Assembly: GCA_050049775.1 (NCBI GenBank)
Contig: JASFVP010000006.1
Coordinates: 28,115-92,114 of the forward strand
Direction: 5' to 3'
Origin: JABDQZ01 sp050049775
GTDB taxonomy: Bacteria > Pseudomonadota > Gammaproteobacteria > Chromatiales > Chromatiaceae
DNA length: 64,000 nt
The notes below the pieces were generated by a model, which worked only from the letters and a program-made list of their open reading frames with translations, searched no databases and was not told where the DNA came from. Position 1 is the first letter of the stretch. Each line of letters begins with the position of its first letter. The position numbers and the translations under genes were made by a program. Below are positions 26,133-35,293 of the stretch, piece after piece.

Positions 26133-26906
26133 ATGGCGAATGAAATCAGTAGCGAAATCATCGCATCGTTCAAAAGCAGGCTGGAGCAGCATCCGATTTA
26201 TGCGGCGGTAGAAAGCATCAACGATTTACAGTGCTTTATGCAGCACCATGTCTATTCGGTGTGGGACTTCATGTCATTGATCAAGTACCTGCAATCCATG
26301 ATTGCGCCAACCGCCTATCCTTGGACGCCAGGTGGCGATGGCAGTGTGCGGCGTTTTATTAACGAACTGGTGCTCGAAGAGGAGTCGGACGCCACCAACA
26401 TTGAAGGCGAGTTTTCCAGCCATTATGAGCTGTACATGCAGGCCATGGCGGAAATCGGCGCTGATACCACAACCTCTACAGCCTTCGTCACCATGACGGC
26501 TGAGCAGGGCATTGATGCCGCCTTGCGTCTGCCGCAGATGCCAGAAGCATCGCGCCGGTTCACGACACAGACCTTTGCCTTTATCCGCAACAACCGACCG
26601 CATGAAGTCGCAGCCGCGCTGGCACTGGGGCGTGAGCATATCATTCCATGCATGTTTCGTTCGATTCTGGACAAGATCGGTGTGGCAGAGGCCAATGCGC
26701 CGATTTTTCATTTTTACCTCAAGCGCCACATTCATCTGGATGAGGACTTTCATGCGCCTTTGTCACTGCGCTTGCTGAATGAATTGTGTGCCGGCGATGC
26801 TGAAAAAATTGAGCAGGCCATTCAGGCAGCACAGCTGGCCGTGAGCGCCAGAATCGAATTCTGGGATGGCGTGCTCGAGGCGATTTCCACGGCGCGCGTA
26901 GCCTGA
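26133..26906 (+). CDS. DUF3050 family protein
   Basis: The 257-residue protein matches the DUF3050 family, whose fold is probably haem-oxygenase-like (an inference from the helical pattern). Conserved blocks are LEQHPIYAAVESINDLQCFM, HHVYSVWDFMSLIKYLQ at about residues 35-51, INELVLEEESD near 73, SSHYELYMQAM near 92 and LKRHIHLDEDFHAPLS near 191. His and Glu residues in these helices could bind metal. An AGAGAGGTAG ribosome-binding site precedes the ATG. The function is unknown. Confidence 0.8.
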   Translation: MANEISSEIIASFKSRLEQHPIYAAVESINDLQCFMQHHVYSVWDFMSLIKYLQSMIAPTAYPWTPGGDGSVRRFINELVLEEESDATNIEGEFSSHYELYMQAMAEIGADTTTSTAFVTMTAEQGIDAALRLPQMPEASRRFTTQTFAFIRNNRPHEVAAALALGREHIIPCMFRSILDKIGVAEANAPIFHFYLKRHIHLDEDFHAPLSLRLLNELCAGDAEKIEQAIQAAQLAVSARIEFWDGVLEAISTARVA

Positions 26907-26976
26907 GTATCACTTGCCGTCAGCTATACTCTGGTTGTTGGAAACAGAGTCAATCACTTTATAGCGGGTATTTTAC

Positions 26977-27780
26977 GTGCAACCGGTCTATTTATTGTCG
27001 GATCGAACCGGCATCACCATTGAAGGTGTCGCCGATGCGGTGTTAAGCCAGTTTCCGGGCATCCATTTTGTCCGGCGGCGCTATCCCTTCATTGATGGGC
27101 CGGCGTCACTGGCTGGTATTCTCGACGAAATCAGGGCTTCCCAATCCAACGGCGATAATCCGCTGATACTTTCCAGCCTGGCCGAACAGGAATTGCGCCA
27201 ACAGTTGATGGACAGCGGTCTGGCTTACATCGACCTGTTCCAGAGTTATCTGCAGCCACTGGAGCAACAACTGCATTGCGCGCATCACCAGAGCAAAGGA
27301 CTGGCGCACGGTATTGTGGACCTGCAGCAATACGATGAAAAAATCGACGCTGTTAATTTCACCCTGAATCACGATGATGGTGTGCGCTTGTCGCAGTTGG
27401 AGCAGTCGGATGTCATCCTGATCGGCGTATCGCGCTCCGGCAAGACGCCGACTTGCCTGTACCTGGCGTTACACTATGGCATGCGCGCTGCCAATTATCC
27501 GCTGACCGAAGACGATATGGACACGGACAAACTGCCGGATGCCTTGCTGGCATACCAGCAGCGCCTGTTCGGTCTGACCATTCTGCCGGAACGCTTACAC
27601 CAGATACGCCAGGCTAGACGCCCGGACAGCCTGTACGCCTCCTTGCAGCAGTGTCGTCGTGAAGTCATCTGGGCCGAGCAGTTGTTTGAAAAGTACCGGA
27701 TTCCCACTGTCACGGCTTCAAACATGTCGATTGAGGAACTGGCGGTGGCCATCCGTCAGCATGTGCAAAATCAGGACTGA
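26977..27780 (+). CDS. ppsR: Phosphoenolpyruvate synthase regulatory protein (kinase/pyrophosphorylase)
   Basis: PpsR phosphorylates and dephosphorylates a threonine of PEP synthase, switching gluconeogenesis. The 267-residue protein has YLLSDRTGITIEGVADAVLSQ at the N terminus, the P-loop VSRSGKTPTCLYLA near residue 152, and ANYPLTEDDM soon after. The start is a GTG. The PEP synthase gene ppsA is not in the window. It converges on the asparagine-synthase-like gene with only two bases between. Confidence 0.95.
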   Translation: MQPVYLLSDRTGITIEGVADAVLSQFPGIHFVRRRYPFIDGPASLAGILDEIRASQSNGDNPLILSSLAEQELRQQLMDSGLAYIDLFQSYLQPLEQQLHCAHHQSKGLAHGIVDLQQYDEKIDAVNFTLNHDDGVRLSQLEQSDVILIGVSRSGKTPTCLYLALHYGMRAANYPLTEDDMDTDKLPDALLAYQQRLFGLTILPERLHQIRQARRPDSLYASLQQCRREVIWAEQLFEKYRIPTVTASNMSIEELAVAIRQHVQNQD

Positions 27781-27782
27781 CC

Positions 27783-29567
27783 TCAGTGTTGCTGCAGCCA
27801 CAGCGATAACATCATCAAAATCCACACCAGCTCACCATAAAAAGAAGCATGCACATTGCGATGCATATCGATGGTCCGGTCGATGAATTCCGGGTTGAAA
27901 TAGTTGAAGGACTTGAGTTGCAACAGATTGTCGTAGGCAAGGGCCTGCAGGCGCTGGTCGTGCTCCATCCAGACGCCAAACGGCAGACCAAAACCATGTT
28001 TGGATTTGTTAATGATCTCGTGTGGCAGGAAATCCAGCATTGCCTGTTTGTAGAAGTAGCGCAGCTGGTTGCCTTTGAGTTTTTGCTCAGAAGGGATCTG
28101 GCAGGAAAATTTCACTAACTCATCATCCAGCAATGGGTAGACCACCTGCATGTCGGCCATCTGGCACATCTTGTTGACTTTTTGCAGGTCGTTATCAGCC
28201 AGCGTCAGTTGCCAATCGAGGTAGAGCATGCGATTCAGGGTGGAAGCGTTATCCGGTGTTTCGTATAAAGCCTGCTGAATTGCCAGTGGCTGTTCGATAT
28301 CGACATCGCTGAGAAAATCACCGGTGAAAATTTCGGCTGCCGCATGACGTCGCAGGAAGTTGTAGGTGTTCAGACGGTCTGGCAGTGTAACCGCCGCCTG
28401 CTGGATATAACTTTTGATTTTTCCGATCAGCGGTACGCTGACAGGCAGCAGGCCGGCGAGTGGTTCGGCCAGTCCCTTGCGCAATACTGCGGGCATCTTT
28501 TGGTAGATTTCAAACACGCCCTGTTTAGCATAACGCTCGTTGCCGGCGAACAGTTCATCGCCGCCATCGCCGGCCAATAGACAGTCGATGTTGTGCTGCC
28601 TGGCTAATCGGGCACAGAAATAGGCTGGCAGGGCGGAGGAGTTGCCGAAAGGCTCATCATAAAACGCGGCGATTTTCGGCACCGTATCGAGCACATCATC
28701 CGGAGTTACATAGTATTCGTGTTGCTCGGTATTGAAGTGCTGAGATGCGATGCGGGCATAGGCGATTTCATCGTAGCCTTCGGCATCGAAACCGATCGAA
28801 AAAGTCGGCGGCCGCTCGACCTGCTGTGCCAGTACGCCGGAGACCGTGGAACTGTCAAGCCCGCCAGACAAAAAGGCGCCAGTCCGCTCCTGGCCTGAAT
28901 ACTGGGCAATGGCCGAATGGATTTTTTCCAATAGCTGCTGATGCGCCTGTTTTTCGTCGATGGCGGATTCGGAAAATTGCGGTGTCCAGTAACGTTTACT
29001 GCTGAGTCGTCCCTGGCGAAATTCCAGCTGGTGGGCGGCTTGCAATTTGGAGACATTTTCATAAATGCTGCCTGTCGCCGGAATCATATGGAAAAATGTG
29101 TAATTGAAGATACCCTGATGGCTGATATTGGTATGTCGGTTGATGGCATCCAGCAGCAATGATGCCGAGGTGGCCAGTTGCAGTTTGCTACCCAGTTGGC
29201 GAATGTACAGGCTTTGTCGTCCCATGAGGTCGACGGCGGCCTGGATGCTGCGGTTGGCAATATCCACCAGTACGACACAAAAATTTCCGGATAATTTCTC
29301 CAGCAGCTGGCCGACAGATTTTGGTTGCTGCTCCAACAGTTGCCTGGCGATCTGATTGATGTCCTGATTGAGCCTGTTTTCGAACAATGGCGTGCCAAAC
29401 AGCAGAACCCTCAGGTGCTCATTTTGCGCTACACCACAGCCTTTCCCGCAATACCTGGCGAGGGTCAGATTGTCATGCTTTTGCCAGTGGGGTGGCAGGC
29501 TATCGGCCTCAAGTGGTTGGCCGTCACAGGAAAAAACAACAGAAAACCCCGGAGTTTCCAAACTCAT
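27783..29567 (-). CDS. Asparagine-synthase-like protein lacking the glutaminase cysteine
   Basis: The 594-residue protein has an N-terminal Ntn amidotransferase-like domain and a C-terminal asparagine synthetase domain with the PP-loop FLSGGLDSSTVSG near residue 233 and LLAGDGGDELFAGNERY near 330. It starts MSLET instead of MCGI, so the nucleophile Cys2 is absent and glutamine cannot be used the usual way. It diverges from the exosortase; related proteins often accompany exosortase/exopolysaccharide loci, so modification of a surface glycan or protein is plausible. A plain housekeeping asnB is unlikely. Confidence 0.8.
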   Translation of the reverse strand: MSLETPGFSVVFSCDGQPLEADSLPPHWQKHDNLTLARYCGKGCGVAQNEHLRVLLFGTPLFENRLNQDINQIARQLLEQQPKSVGQLLEKLSGNFCVVLVDIANRSIQAAVDLMGRQSLYIRQLGSKLQLATSASLLLDAINRHTNISHQGIFNYTFFHMIPATGSIYENVSKLQAAHQLEFRQGRLSSKRYWTPQFSESAIDEKQAHQQLLEKIHSAIAQYSGQERTGAFLSGGLDSSTVSGVLAQQVERPPTFSIGFDAEGYDEIAYARIASQHFNTEQHEYYVTPDDVLDTVPKIAAFYDEPFGNSSALPAYFCARLARQHNIDCLLAGDGGDELFAGNERYAKQGVFEIYQKMPAVLRKGLAEPLAGLLPVSVPLIGKIKSYIQQAAVTLPDRLNTYNFLRRHAAAEIFTGDFLSDVDIEQPLAIQQALYETPDNASTLNRMLYLDWQLTLADNDLQKVNKMCQMADMQVVYPLLDDELVKFSCQIPSEQKLKGNQLRYFYKQAMLDFLPHEIINKSKHGFGLPFGVWMEHDQRLQALAYDNLLQLKSFNYFNPEFIDRTIDMHRNVHASFYGELVWILMMLSLWLQQH

Positions 29568-29710
29568 GACAATTTACCTGTAGAATGCGCTAAAAAATGG
29601 CTCTGAATGGTCGATAATTTTAACCGTAGCAACGGCATTTTTCAGAAATAATTACACTTACGTGCCAAACCAGGGTTCAGAATCAATCCGAGCACTATCC
29701 AAAGGACGAT

Positions 29711-31267
29711 ATGACAAATACCGAGACCAAGACCGGTAGCGAATTTCCGGCATTCCTGAATTTTGTCTGGCCGATATTGCTGAGCATGTTGCTGGTATTC
29801 GGTATTTTTTACCAGACCAGTGTTTCCATGATCGAAATCTGGTCAACCAGTGAAACCTACGCCCATGGCTTTATCATTCTCCCCTTGAGTCTCTGGTTGC
29901 TGTGGCAGGACCGCCATGAGATTTATTCGGCGCCACCAAAAATCGATGTGCGCGCCTATGTGTTTCTGCTGGGTGCAGTAGTTTTATGGATGTTGGCAGA
30001 GTTTGTTGGTGTACAGATAGCGGCACAATTTGCTGTGGTGCTGGTTGTGATCACTGCTGTCTGGCTACTGCTGGGCTGGCAGGTTGGCAAAAAGATTTTC
30101 TTCCCTATGGTTTTTCTGTTGTTCATGGTGCCAGCCGGCGATTTTCTGGTGCCACAGATGATGGAATTTACCGCATCCTTCACTGTAGCCATGCTGCGTC
30201 TTAGCGGTATTCCCGTGTTTCGGGAAGGTTTGTTTTTCACTATTCCTTCCGGTAACTGGTCGGTGGTAGAGGCTTGCAGTGGCGTGCGTTACATCATCGC
30301 GTCTGTGACGCTGGGTGTGCTGTTTGCATTTTTAAATTATCGCTCGTTAGTAAAACAGATCACATTTATTATCGTGTCTTTCCTGGTGCCGATTCTGGCC
30401 AACGGCCTGCGAGCCTACATGATCGTCATGATTGGCCATCTCAGCGGCATGGAGCTGGCCACTGGTGTGGATCATCTGGTTTATGGCTGGGTGTTTTTTG
30501 GCATTGTCATGCTGATTCTGTTTTCGATTGGCGCGATCTGGCGTGACGATATGTCTGCTCAGGATGGTGCCAAAAGCTTTGCCGGTTATACGCCGCAGGG
30601 ACTGCGCAGCATGGGCAAGGCCTTTGTGGTGATTGCTGTGACCGTTTTTCTGCCGTTTCTTTATGTCAATGCCTCGCTGCCTGCATCACTGCAACAAATC
30701 GAACATTTCAAGATTAATAATCCAGCAAAGGGCTGGGATAGTTGCGAATTTGGAAATGACTGGCTGTGGCGGCCACGTTTTGTTGAAACCTCGGCCCAGC
30801 TCGCTGAGCGTTATTGCACCAGCACAGGCAATGAGTCAATCGGTCAGTTTGTCGGATATTACACCTATCAAACGCAAGGCGCCGAGGCGGTGAATCGACG
30901 CAACAGCCTGGCGCCATATTATTACGAAGACAATATTCGTGAAAAAGTGCAACTTCGTGATCCAAAACCGGTCATTATCAATAGTGAAAAAGTGATTGTT
31001 GATGCGGCTGTAGTATCACGTCAGGGACACAAATACCGAGCCTGGCTGTGGTATCGCATCGGTCGTATGGAGACTTCTGACCAGGTCAAGGCGAAAATTT
31101 ACGAGGCATATAGCAAATTGGTTGAAAATCGTGGCGATGCCATGATCCTCGTGATGGCGACACCGATTCAGAGCACCGCCGAGATCGAAGCTGCCGATGC
31201 ACGTTTGCAGCAATATGTAAACGAGGTGATTCCTGGTCTGTATAACTATGTGGACGAATTGCAATGA
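29711..31267 (+). CDS. xrtA: Exosortase (XrtA-type) fused to an EpsI domain
   Basis: Exosortases are membrane transpeptidases that cut and anchor PEP-CTERM proteins. This 518-residue protein has about eight hydrophobic segments over residues 18-275, carrying the catalytic Cys189 (VVEACSGVRY), Arg234 (NGLRAYMI) and His255 (VDHLVYGW). After another membrane helix (303-320), an EpsI domain (about 335-515) has GWDSCEFGNDW and WLWYRIG. The EpsI partner is thus fused rather than separate. It overlaps the downstream thioredoxin gene by four bases. No PEP-CTERM substrate was found in the window. Confidence 0.9.
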   Translation: MTNTETKTGSEFPAFLNFVWPILLSMLLVFGIFYQTSVSMIEIWSTSETYAHGFIILPLSLWLLWQDRHEIYSAPPKIDVRAYVFLLGAVVLWMLAEFVGVQIAAQFAVVLVVITAVWLLLGWQVGKKIFFPMVFLLFMVPAGDFLVPQMMEFTASFTVAMLRLSGIPVFREGLFFTIPSGNWSVVEACSGVRYIIASVTLGVLFAFLNYRSLVKQITFIIVSFLVPILANGLRAYMIVMIGHLSGMELATGVDHLVYGWVFFGIVMLILFSIGAIWRDDMSAQDGAKSFAGYTPQGLRSMGKAFVVIAVTVFLPFLYVNASLPASLQQIEHFKINNPAKGWDSCEFGNDWLWRPRFVETSAQLAERYCTSTGNESIGQFVGYYTYQTQGAEAVNRRNSLAPYYYEDNIREKVQLRDPKPVIINSEKVIVDAAVVSRQGHKYRAWLWYRIGRMETSDQVKAKIYEAYSKLVENRGDAMILVMATPIQSTAEIEAADARLQQYVNEVIPGLYNYVDELQ

Positions 31268-32310
31268 ATAAACTGATGCACACAGGTTTTGCCGTGTTGC
31301 TACTGGTACTGGCGGCGCCGTTATTGGCGGAGCAAGTGGATGAGTCACTGGGTGCCGGCATGGTGAATCCCGGTTATCACGATAAACCGGGCTGGTTCAA
31401 GGAATCGTTTCTGGATATTCGTGAAGACACTCAGGAGGCGGCCGGGCAGGGCAAGCGTCTGATGCTGTATTTCTACCAGGATGGCTGTCCGTACTGCGCC
31501 AAATTGTTACAGGACAATTTTGGCGATCAGAACATTGCAGCCACCACGCAGCAGTATTTCGATGTGATCGCCATCAATATGTGGGGTGATCGGGAAGTGA
31601 CCGGCTTCGATGGCCTGGCTACTACCGAGAAAGCCTTTGCCCGCAGTCTGCGCGTACAGTTCACGCCAACACTCTTGATGCTGAATGAAAATGGCAAGGT
31701 CCTGTTGCGACTGAATGGTTATTATGCGCCGCATCAGTTTGATCTCGCGTTAAACTATGTTGGCAAGCACCTCGAGGAAAAGCAGACATTCCGGGAATTT
31801 GTCAGAGAGGCTCCGGTTGATAAGGCTTCTGGCAAATTGCATACCGGGATAGCAACGCTGCCAGCGCCGCTGGATTTGACCGCAAAGTCCAGAACTGCTG
31901 GCCGTCCCCTGCTGGTTTTGTTTGAGCAGCCGGTGTGTCGTGCCTGTGATGAATTGCATCAGGATATTTTTAAACGTGAAGCAGTACAACCAGCTCTGAA
32001 GCCGTTTGACATCGTGGTGCTGGACATGTGGTCAAATGACAACATCAAACGGCCGGATGGCAAAACACAGAAAATTCGGGACTGGGCGGTCGAGCTCGGT
32101 ATTGCTTACAGCCCGACCATGCTGTTTCTGGATTCAGAGGGCAATGAGGTATTCCGCACCGAAGCCTATCTCAAGTCTTTCCACACCAAAGCGGCTTTGG
32201 ATTATGTCGCCACGGGTGCTTACAAAAAAGAACCGGAATTCCAGCGCTTTGTGCAGAAAATTGCTGACGACCTGCATGCTCGAGGCATCGAATTCGACCT
32301 CATGGATTGA
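31264..32310 (+). CDS. Exported tandem thioredoxin-fold protein (SoxW-like)
   Basis: The 348-residue product has a signal peptide (to about residue 22) and two thioredoxin-like domains. The first (about 55-165) has the redox motif DGCPYCAKLL and the cis-Pro FTPTLLML; the second (about 205-320) has EQPVCRACDEL and YSPTMLFL. Both CxxC motifs are intact, suggesting active thiol-disulphide exchange in the periplasm. It is co-transcribed with the exosortase (four-base overlap), so it may maintain cysteines of the exosortase or its substrates; that role is inferred. Confidence 0.88.
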   Translation: MNKLMHTGFAVLLLVLAAPLLAEQVDESLGAGMVNPGYHDKPGWFKESFLDIREDTQEAAGQGKRLMLYFYQDGCPYCAKLLQDNFGDQNIAATTQQYFDVIAINMWGDREVTGFDGLATTEKAFARSLRVQFTPTLLMLNENGKVLLRLNGYYAPHQFDLALNYVGKHLEEKQTFREFVREAPVDKASGKLHTGIATLPAPLDLTAKSRTAGRPLLVLFEQPVCRACDELHQDIFKREAVQPALKPFDIVVLDMWSNDNIKRPDGKTQKIRDWAVELGIAYSPTMLFLDSEGNEVFRTEAYLKSFHTKAALDYVATGAYKKEPEFQRFVQKIADDLHARGIEFDLMD

Positions 32311-32315
32311 GAGGT

Positions 32316-33056
32316 TCAGGCCTCGTAACTGATGGCCTGACCGTGTGTGTCGTGGCTGTCCCGGCCCATTAACCAGAGATACAGTGGCGCAAGATCTTCT
32401 GCAGACTTGAGGCCTGACTTGTCCTCGCCCGGGTAGGCCAGGTGGCGCAGGTCGGTGGCGGTTGGTCCCGGGTCAATGCTGTTGACGCGAATCGCGCTGT
32501 TTTCCAGTTCCTGGGCAAGAATCTGCATGAGTCCTTCGATACCGAATTTTGATACGCCATAAGCGCCCCAATAGGCTTTACCGTGTCGACCAACCGTATC
32601 CGAAGTGAACAGCAATGAAGCCTGTTCAGATTCGCGCAGTAAAGGCAGACAAACCTGGGTAATCATGAACGGTGCATTCAGATTGACCTGTAACACCTGA
32701 TACCAGGTTTCGAAATCATAGTCATCGATGCGACTGAGCAGTTTTAATTGTGCGGCGTTATGCAACAGACCGTCGAGTCGGCCGAATTCCTTTTCCAGTG
32801 TTTCAGCCAGGGTATCATAGGCATCCGGACCTGCATGTTGCAGGTCCATCGGATAGATTGCCGCTTCGGGATAACCCTGTGCTTCAATTTCGTCATACAC
32901 CGATTCGAGCAGGCCCAGATCCTTGTCGAGCAGTATCACGGTGGCGCCATGTTGTGCGTAGGCCAGTGAGGCCATGCGACCGATGCCTTTACCGGCGCCT
33001 GTGACGAGCACAATCCGGTCATTGAGTAAATCGGCGGGGGCATTGTAGTTTTGCAT
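32316..33056 (-). CDS. yciK: SDR family oxidoreductase, YciK-like
   Basis: The 246-residue short-chain dehydrogenase has the NAD(P) motif VTGAGKGIGRMASLAYA near residue 19, LLHNAAQL near 95, and the catalytic Ser plus Tyr-X3-Lys (FTSDTVGRHG, YGVSKFG near 165). YciK proteins have no settled substrate. The gene ends five bases from the convergent thioredoxin gene. In Pseudomonas and relatives yciK follows mupP and ubiG; here a phytoene-synthase-like gene lies between. Confidence 0.88.
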   Translation of the reverse strand: MQNYNAPADLLNDRIVLVTGAGKGIGRMASLAYAQHGATVILLDKDLGLLESVYDEIEAQGYPEAAIYPMDLQHAGPDAYDTLAETLEKEFGRLDGLLHNAAQLKLLSRIDDYDFETWYQVLQVNLNAPFMITQVCLPLLRESEQASLLFTSDTVGRHGKAYWGAYGVSKFGIEGLMQILAQELENSAIRVNSIDPGPTATDLRHLAYPGEDKSGLKSAEDLAPLYLWLMGRDSHDTHGQAISYEA

Positions 33057-33127
33057 GGGCTTCCGTTAACGACTGTGGCAAGAAATAGATGTTGGTGGTC
33101 AATTGTACTGAATCGGGCGCAAAATTA

Positions 33128-33910
33128 TCACCACCAGGCGCGCCATAATTTGCGTAACGGTGTCAGGCTGATGCGCTGATGCATCACAACAAAATTATCC
33201 TGTTGCAGTTGTCTGAGCAGCGATCGCCGCAGCTGATAATAGCGATAGAGCGGCGTCTTGCGTTGAACAGGTGGCAGGTTTGCAATTTGTTCATCAGCAA
33301 AAGCCATTTGTGTCTGCAGCAGGCTGACAACCTGATCTGTGTGTTCTTCCCGCAACAAGGACTCAACGCCCAGTCCACTACGTCGCAGGTCCTGTGCCGG
33401 CCACAAACAGATGCCACGGCGCAAGTCGAAACCGGTGTTGCGTATGCTCTCGACCTGTTGGATCCAGGCCCCATATTGATTGGCTGCCGGGTTGCTTTCC
33501 CGGCCAACAAGTAGATCAAGCAATTCGGCGAAACTGCCGCCGAAATCGAGAAAATATTGCCACGCCTGGCTGGTATCGTCAGGTGGCAAGCGTCGCAACA
33601 GCCGATCCGTTGCATCCGCCATTTGGCGGCATAAAGGCAGGCACTGGCTGTGCTGCGTGGCAATTTGTTGAAGTGCGCGCAATAGAGGATGCTCGACTGG
33701 CGTTGGGTTGTCGAGTTGCTCTCGCCACCATTGCAGCTTGAGGCGCGCCACACCCGGGTCGTTGATGCTTTTCAGTTGCTCAAGTTGCTGTTTCCAGGCG
33801 AACAGTGTTGCCAGCGTGTCCTGGATGTCTGGCCTGGAAAAACGCACCACATAATAGGCGCTGCTGCCGAGCGGTGTTGCCTCGTTGGGAAAGCGAACAT
33901 GTTCAGACAT
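33128..33910 (-). CDS. Squalene/phytoene-synthase-like protein lacking the Asp-rich motif
   Basis: The 260-residue protein resembles the squalene/phytoene synthase superfamily, including NDUFAF6-like members. The N-terminal GSSAYYVVRFSRPDIQDTL and the LKLQWWREQLDN helix fit. The first catalytic motif, normally DXXXD, reads FAWKQQLEQLK, with no Asp, so isoprenoid synthase activity is unlikely. The ATG at 33910, six bases from the mupP stop, was chosen because a longer frame reads through mupP. It appears to be an insertion in the ubiG-mupP-yciK operon. Confidence 0.7.
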   Translation of the reverse strand: MSEHVRFPNEATPLGSSAYYVVRFSRPDIQDTLATLFAWKQQLEQLKSINDPGVARLKLQWWREQLDNPTPVEHPLLRALQQIATQHSQCLPLCRQMADATDRLLRRLPPDDTSQAWQYFLDFGGSFAELLDLLVGRESNPAANQYGAWIQQVESIRNTGFDLRRGICLWPAQDLRRSGLGVESLLREEHTDQVVSLLQTQMAFADEQIANLPPVQRKTPLYRYYQLRRSLLRQLQQDNFVVMHQRISLTPLRKLWRAWW

Positions 33911-33915
33911 GCAGA

Positions 33916-34575
33916 TTACAGGTGATCCAGCAGTTCCAGTGGTTGGTTGATGCTCAGGTCGGCGTGCCAGCTGGTCGGGTCGTCCTGATCGGTGAGGTAG
34001 CCAAACAGGGCGGCTACGGTAATACAACCGGCGGCGCGGCCGGCTTCGATATCGCGCTCGGCATCGCCGACGTAATAGCTGTTGGCCGGTTCCGCACCGG
34101 TGAGGCGACAGGCATGCAATACCGGCTCCGGGTGTGGTTTGTTGTGGCGGCAGGTATCACCGCTGACAATACAGGCGGCGCGGGATGTCAGGCCCATTTG
34201 CTGCATTAACGGATCGGTCAGCCAGGCCGGTTTGTTGGTAACCACGCCCCAGGGAATGCCGCGTTGCTCGAGCTGCTCCAGGACCTCATCCATGCCGTCA
34301 AACAGGCGTGTGTTAAGGCACAGGTGCTGTTCGTAAACGCCCAGTAAAAACTGGCGATAATTTTCAAACTCGACGTGATCCGGCTCGATACCGAAACCCA
34401 GCCGGATCAACGCAGTCCCGCCATAGGAAACCACAGGGCGAATTTTTTCATAGGCCAGCGGGCGATGGCCGTGGTGCCGGAGCGTCTCATTCAGCGCATA
34501 CGCCAGATCCTGGGCCGTGTCTGCCAGGGTACCGTCCAGATCAAAAAATACCGCTTCAATCGGTTCAGTCTTCAC
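33916..34575 (-). CDS. mupP: N-acetylmuramic acid 6-phosphate phosphatase / phosphoglycolate phosphatase (HAD)
   Basis: The 219-residue HAD hydrolase has the catalytic FFDLDGTLADT near residue 10, GVVTNKPAWLT near 110, the Lys of CRHNKPHPEPVL near 144 and VGDAERDIEAGRAAG near 167. In Pseudomonas the gene between ubiG and yciK is MupP, which dephosphorylates MurNAc 6-phosphate in peptidoglycan recycling. That position favours mupP over gph, although the families are hard to tell apart by sequence. A GTG start overlapping ubiG by 11 bases fits the family N terminus; an ATG ten codons earlier (34605) is the alternative. Confidence 0.8.
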   Translation of the reverse strand: MKTEPIEAVFFDLDGTLADTAQDLAYALNETLRHHGHRPLAYEKIRPVVSYGGTALIRLGFGIEPDHVEFENYRQFLLGVYEQHLCLNTRLFDGMDEVLEQLEQRGIPWGVVTNKPAWLTDPLMQQMGLTSRAACIVSGDTCRHNKPHPEPVLHACRLTGAEPANSYYVGDAERDIEAGRAAGCITVAALFGYLTDQDDPTSWHADLSINQPLELLDHL

Positions 34576-35293
34576 GCCGGGTATGCACGATGTAATTGAC
34601 ATCAATGTCGGACGGATCGAGCTTGTAGTGCTGGGTCAGCGGGTTGTAGACCAGGCCGGTGATGTTTTTGCTGGTCAAACCCGCCTGGCGAATCCAGCGG
34701 TCCAGCTCCGACGGTTTGATGAATTTGGCAAAGTCATGCGTGCCTTTGGGCAACAGGCGCAACAGGTATTCCGCACCGATAATGGCAAACAAATAGGATT
34801 TGGGATTGCGGTTCAGTGTCGAGAAGAACACATGTCCACCAGGTTTGACCAGTTTGGCGCAGGCGTCGATGATGGAAGCCGGATCCGGTACATGCTCAAG
34901 CATTTCCATACAGGTGACGACATCGAAATGTCCGGGCCTTTCATGCGCCAGTTGCTCGGCCGGGATGCGTTGGTACTCAACCTGCTGGCCGGATTCGAGC
35001 AAATGCAGGCGCGCTACCTGCAGATTATTTTCGCCCATGTCGATACCGGTGACTTCGGCGCCCTTGACCGCCATGCTCTCGGCCAGGATGCCACCGCCAC
35101 AGCCGACATCCAGCACTTTTTTGCTGGCCAGCCCCGCCAGTTGATCGATATATTCGAGTCGCAGCGGGTTGATTTCATGCAGTGGCTTGAATTCACTGTT
35201 CGGGTCCCACCAACGGGAAGCCAATTCCTCAAATTTGTTGATTTCACTGTGATCGACGTTGATGCTGTTGCTCGCTGACATAGCGGTACTCAC
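34565..35293 (-). CDS. ubiG: Ubiquinone biosynthesis O-methyltransferase
   Basis: UbiG carries out both O-methylations in ubiquinone synthesis. The 242-residue protein has INKFEELASRWWDPNSEFKP at about residues 18-37, the SAM motif VLDVGCGGGILAESMA near 60, and CMEMLEHVPDP near 128. Two in-frame ATGs (35293, 35281) could start it. It heads a minus-strand operon with mupP. The 269-base gap upstream has a small hairpin (GCACC/GGTGC) and an AATATT repeat near the promoter. Confidence 0.95.
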   Translation of the reverse strand: MSTAMSASNSINVDHSEINKFEELASRWWDPNSEFKPLHEINPLRLEYIDQLAGLASKKVLDVGCGGGILAESMAVKGAEVTGIDMGENNLQVARLHLLESGQQVEYQRIPAEQLAHERPGHFDVVTCMEMLEHVPDPASIIDACAKLVKPGGHVFFSTLNRNPKSYLFAIIGAEYLLRLLPKGTHDFAKFIKPSELDRWIRQAGLTSKNITGLVYNPLTQHYKLDPSDIDVNYIVHTRRED

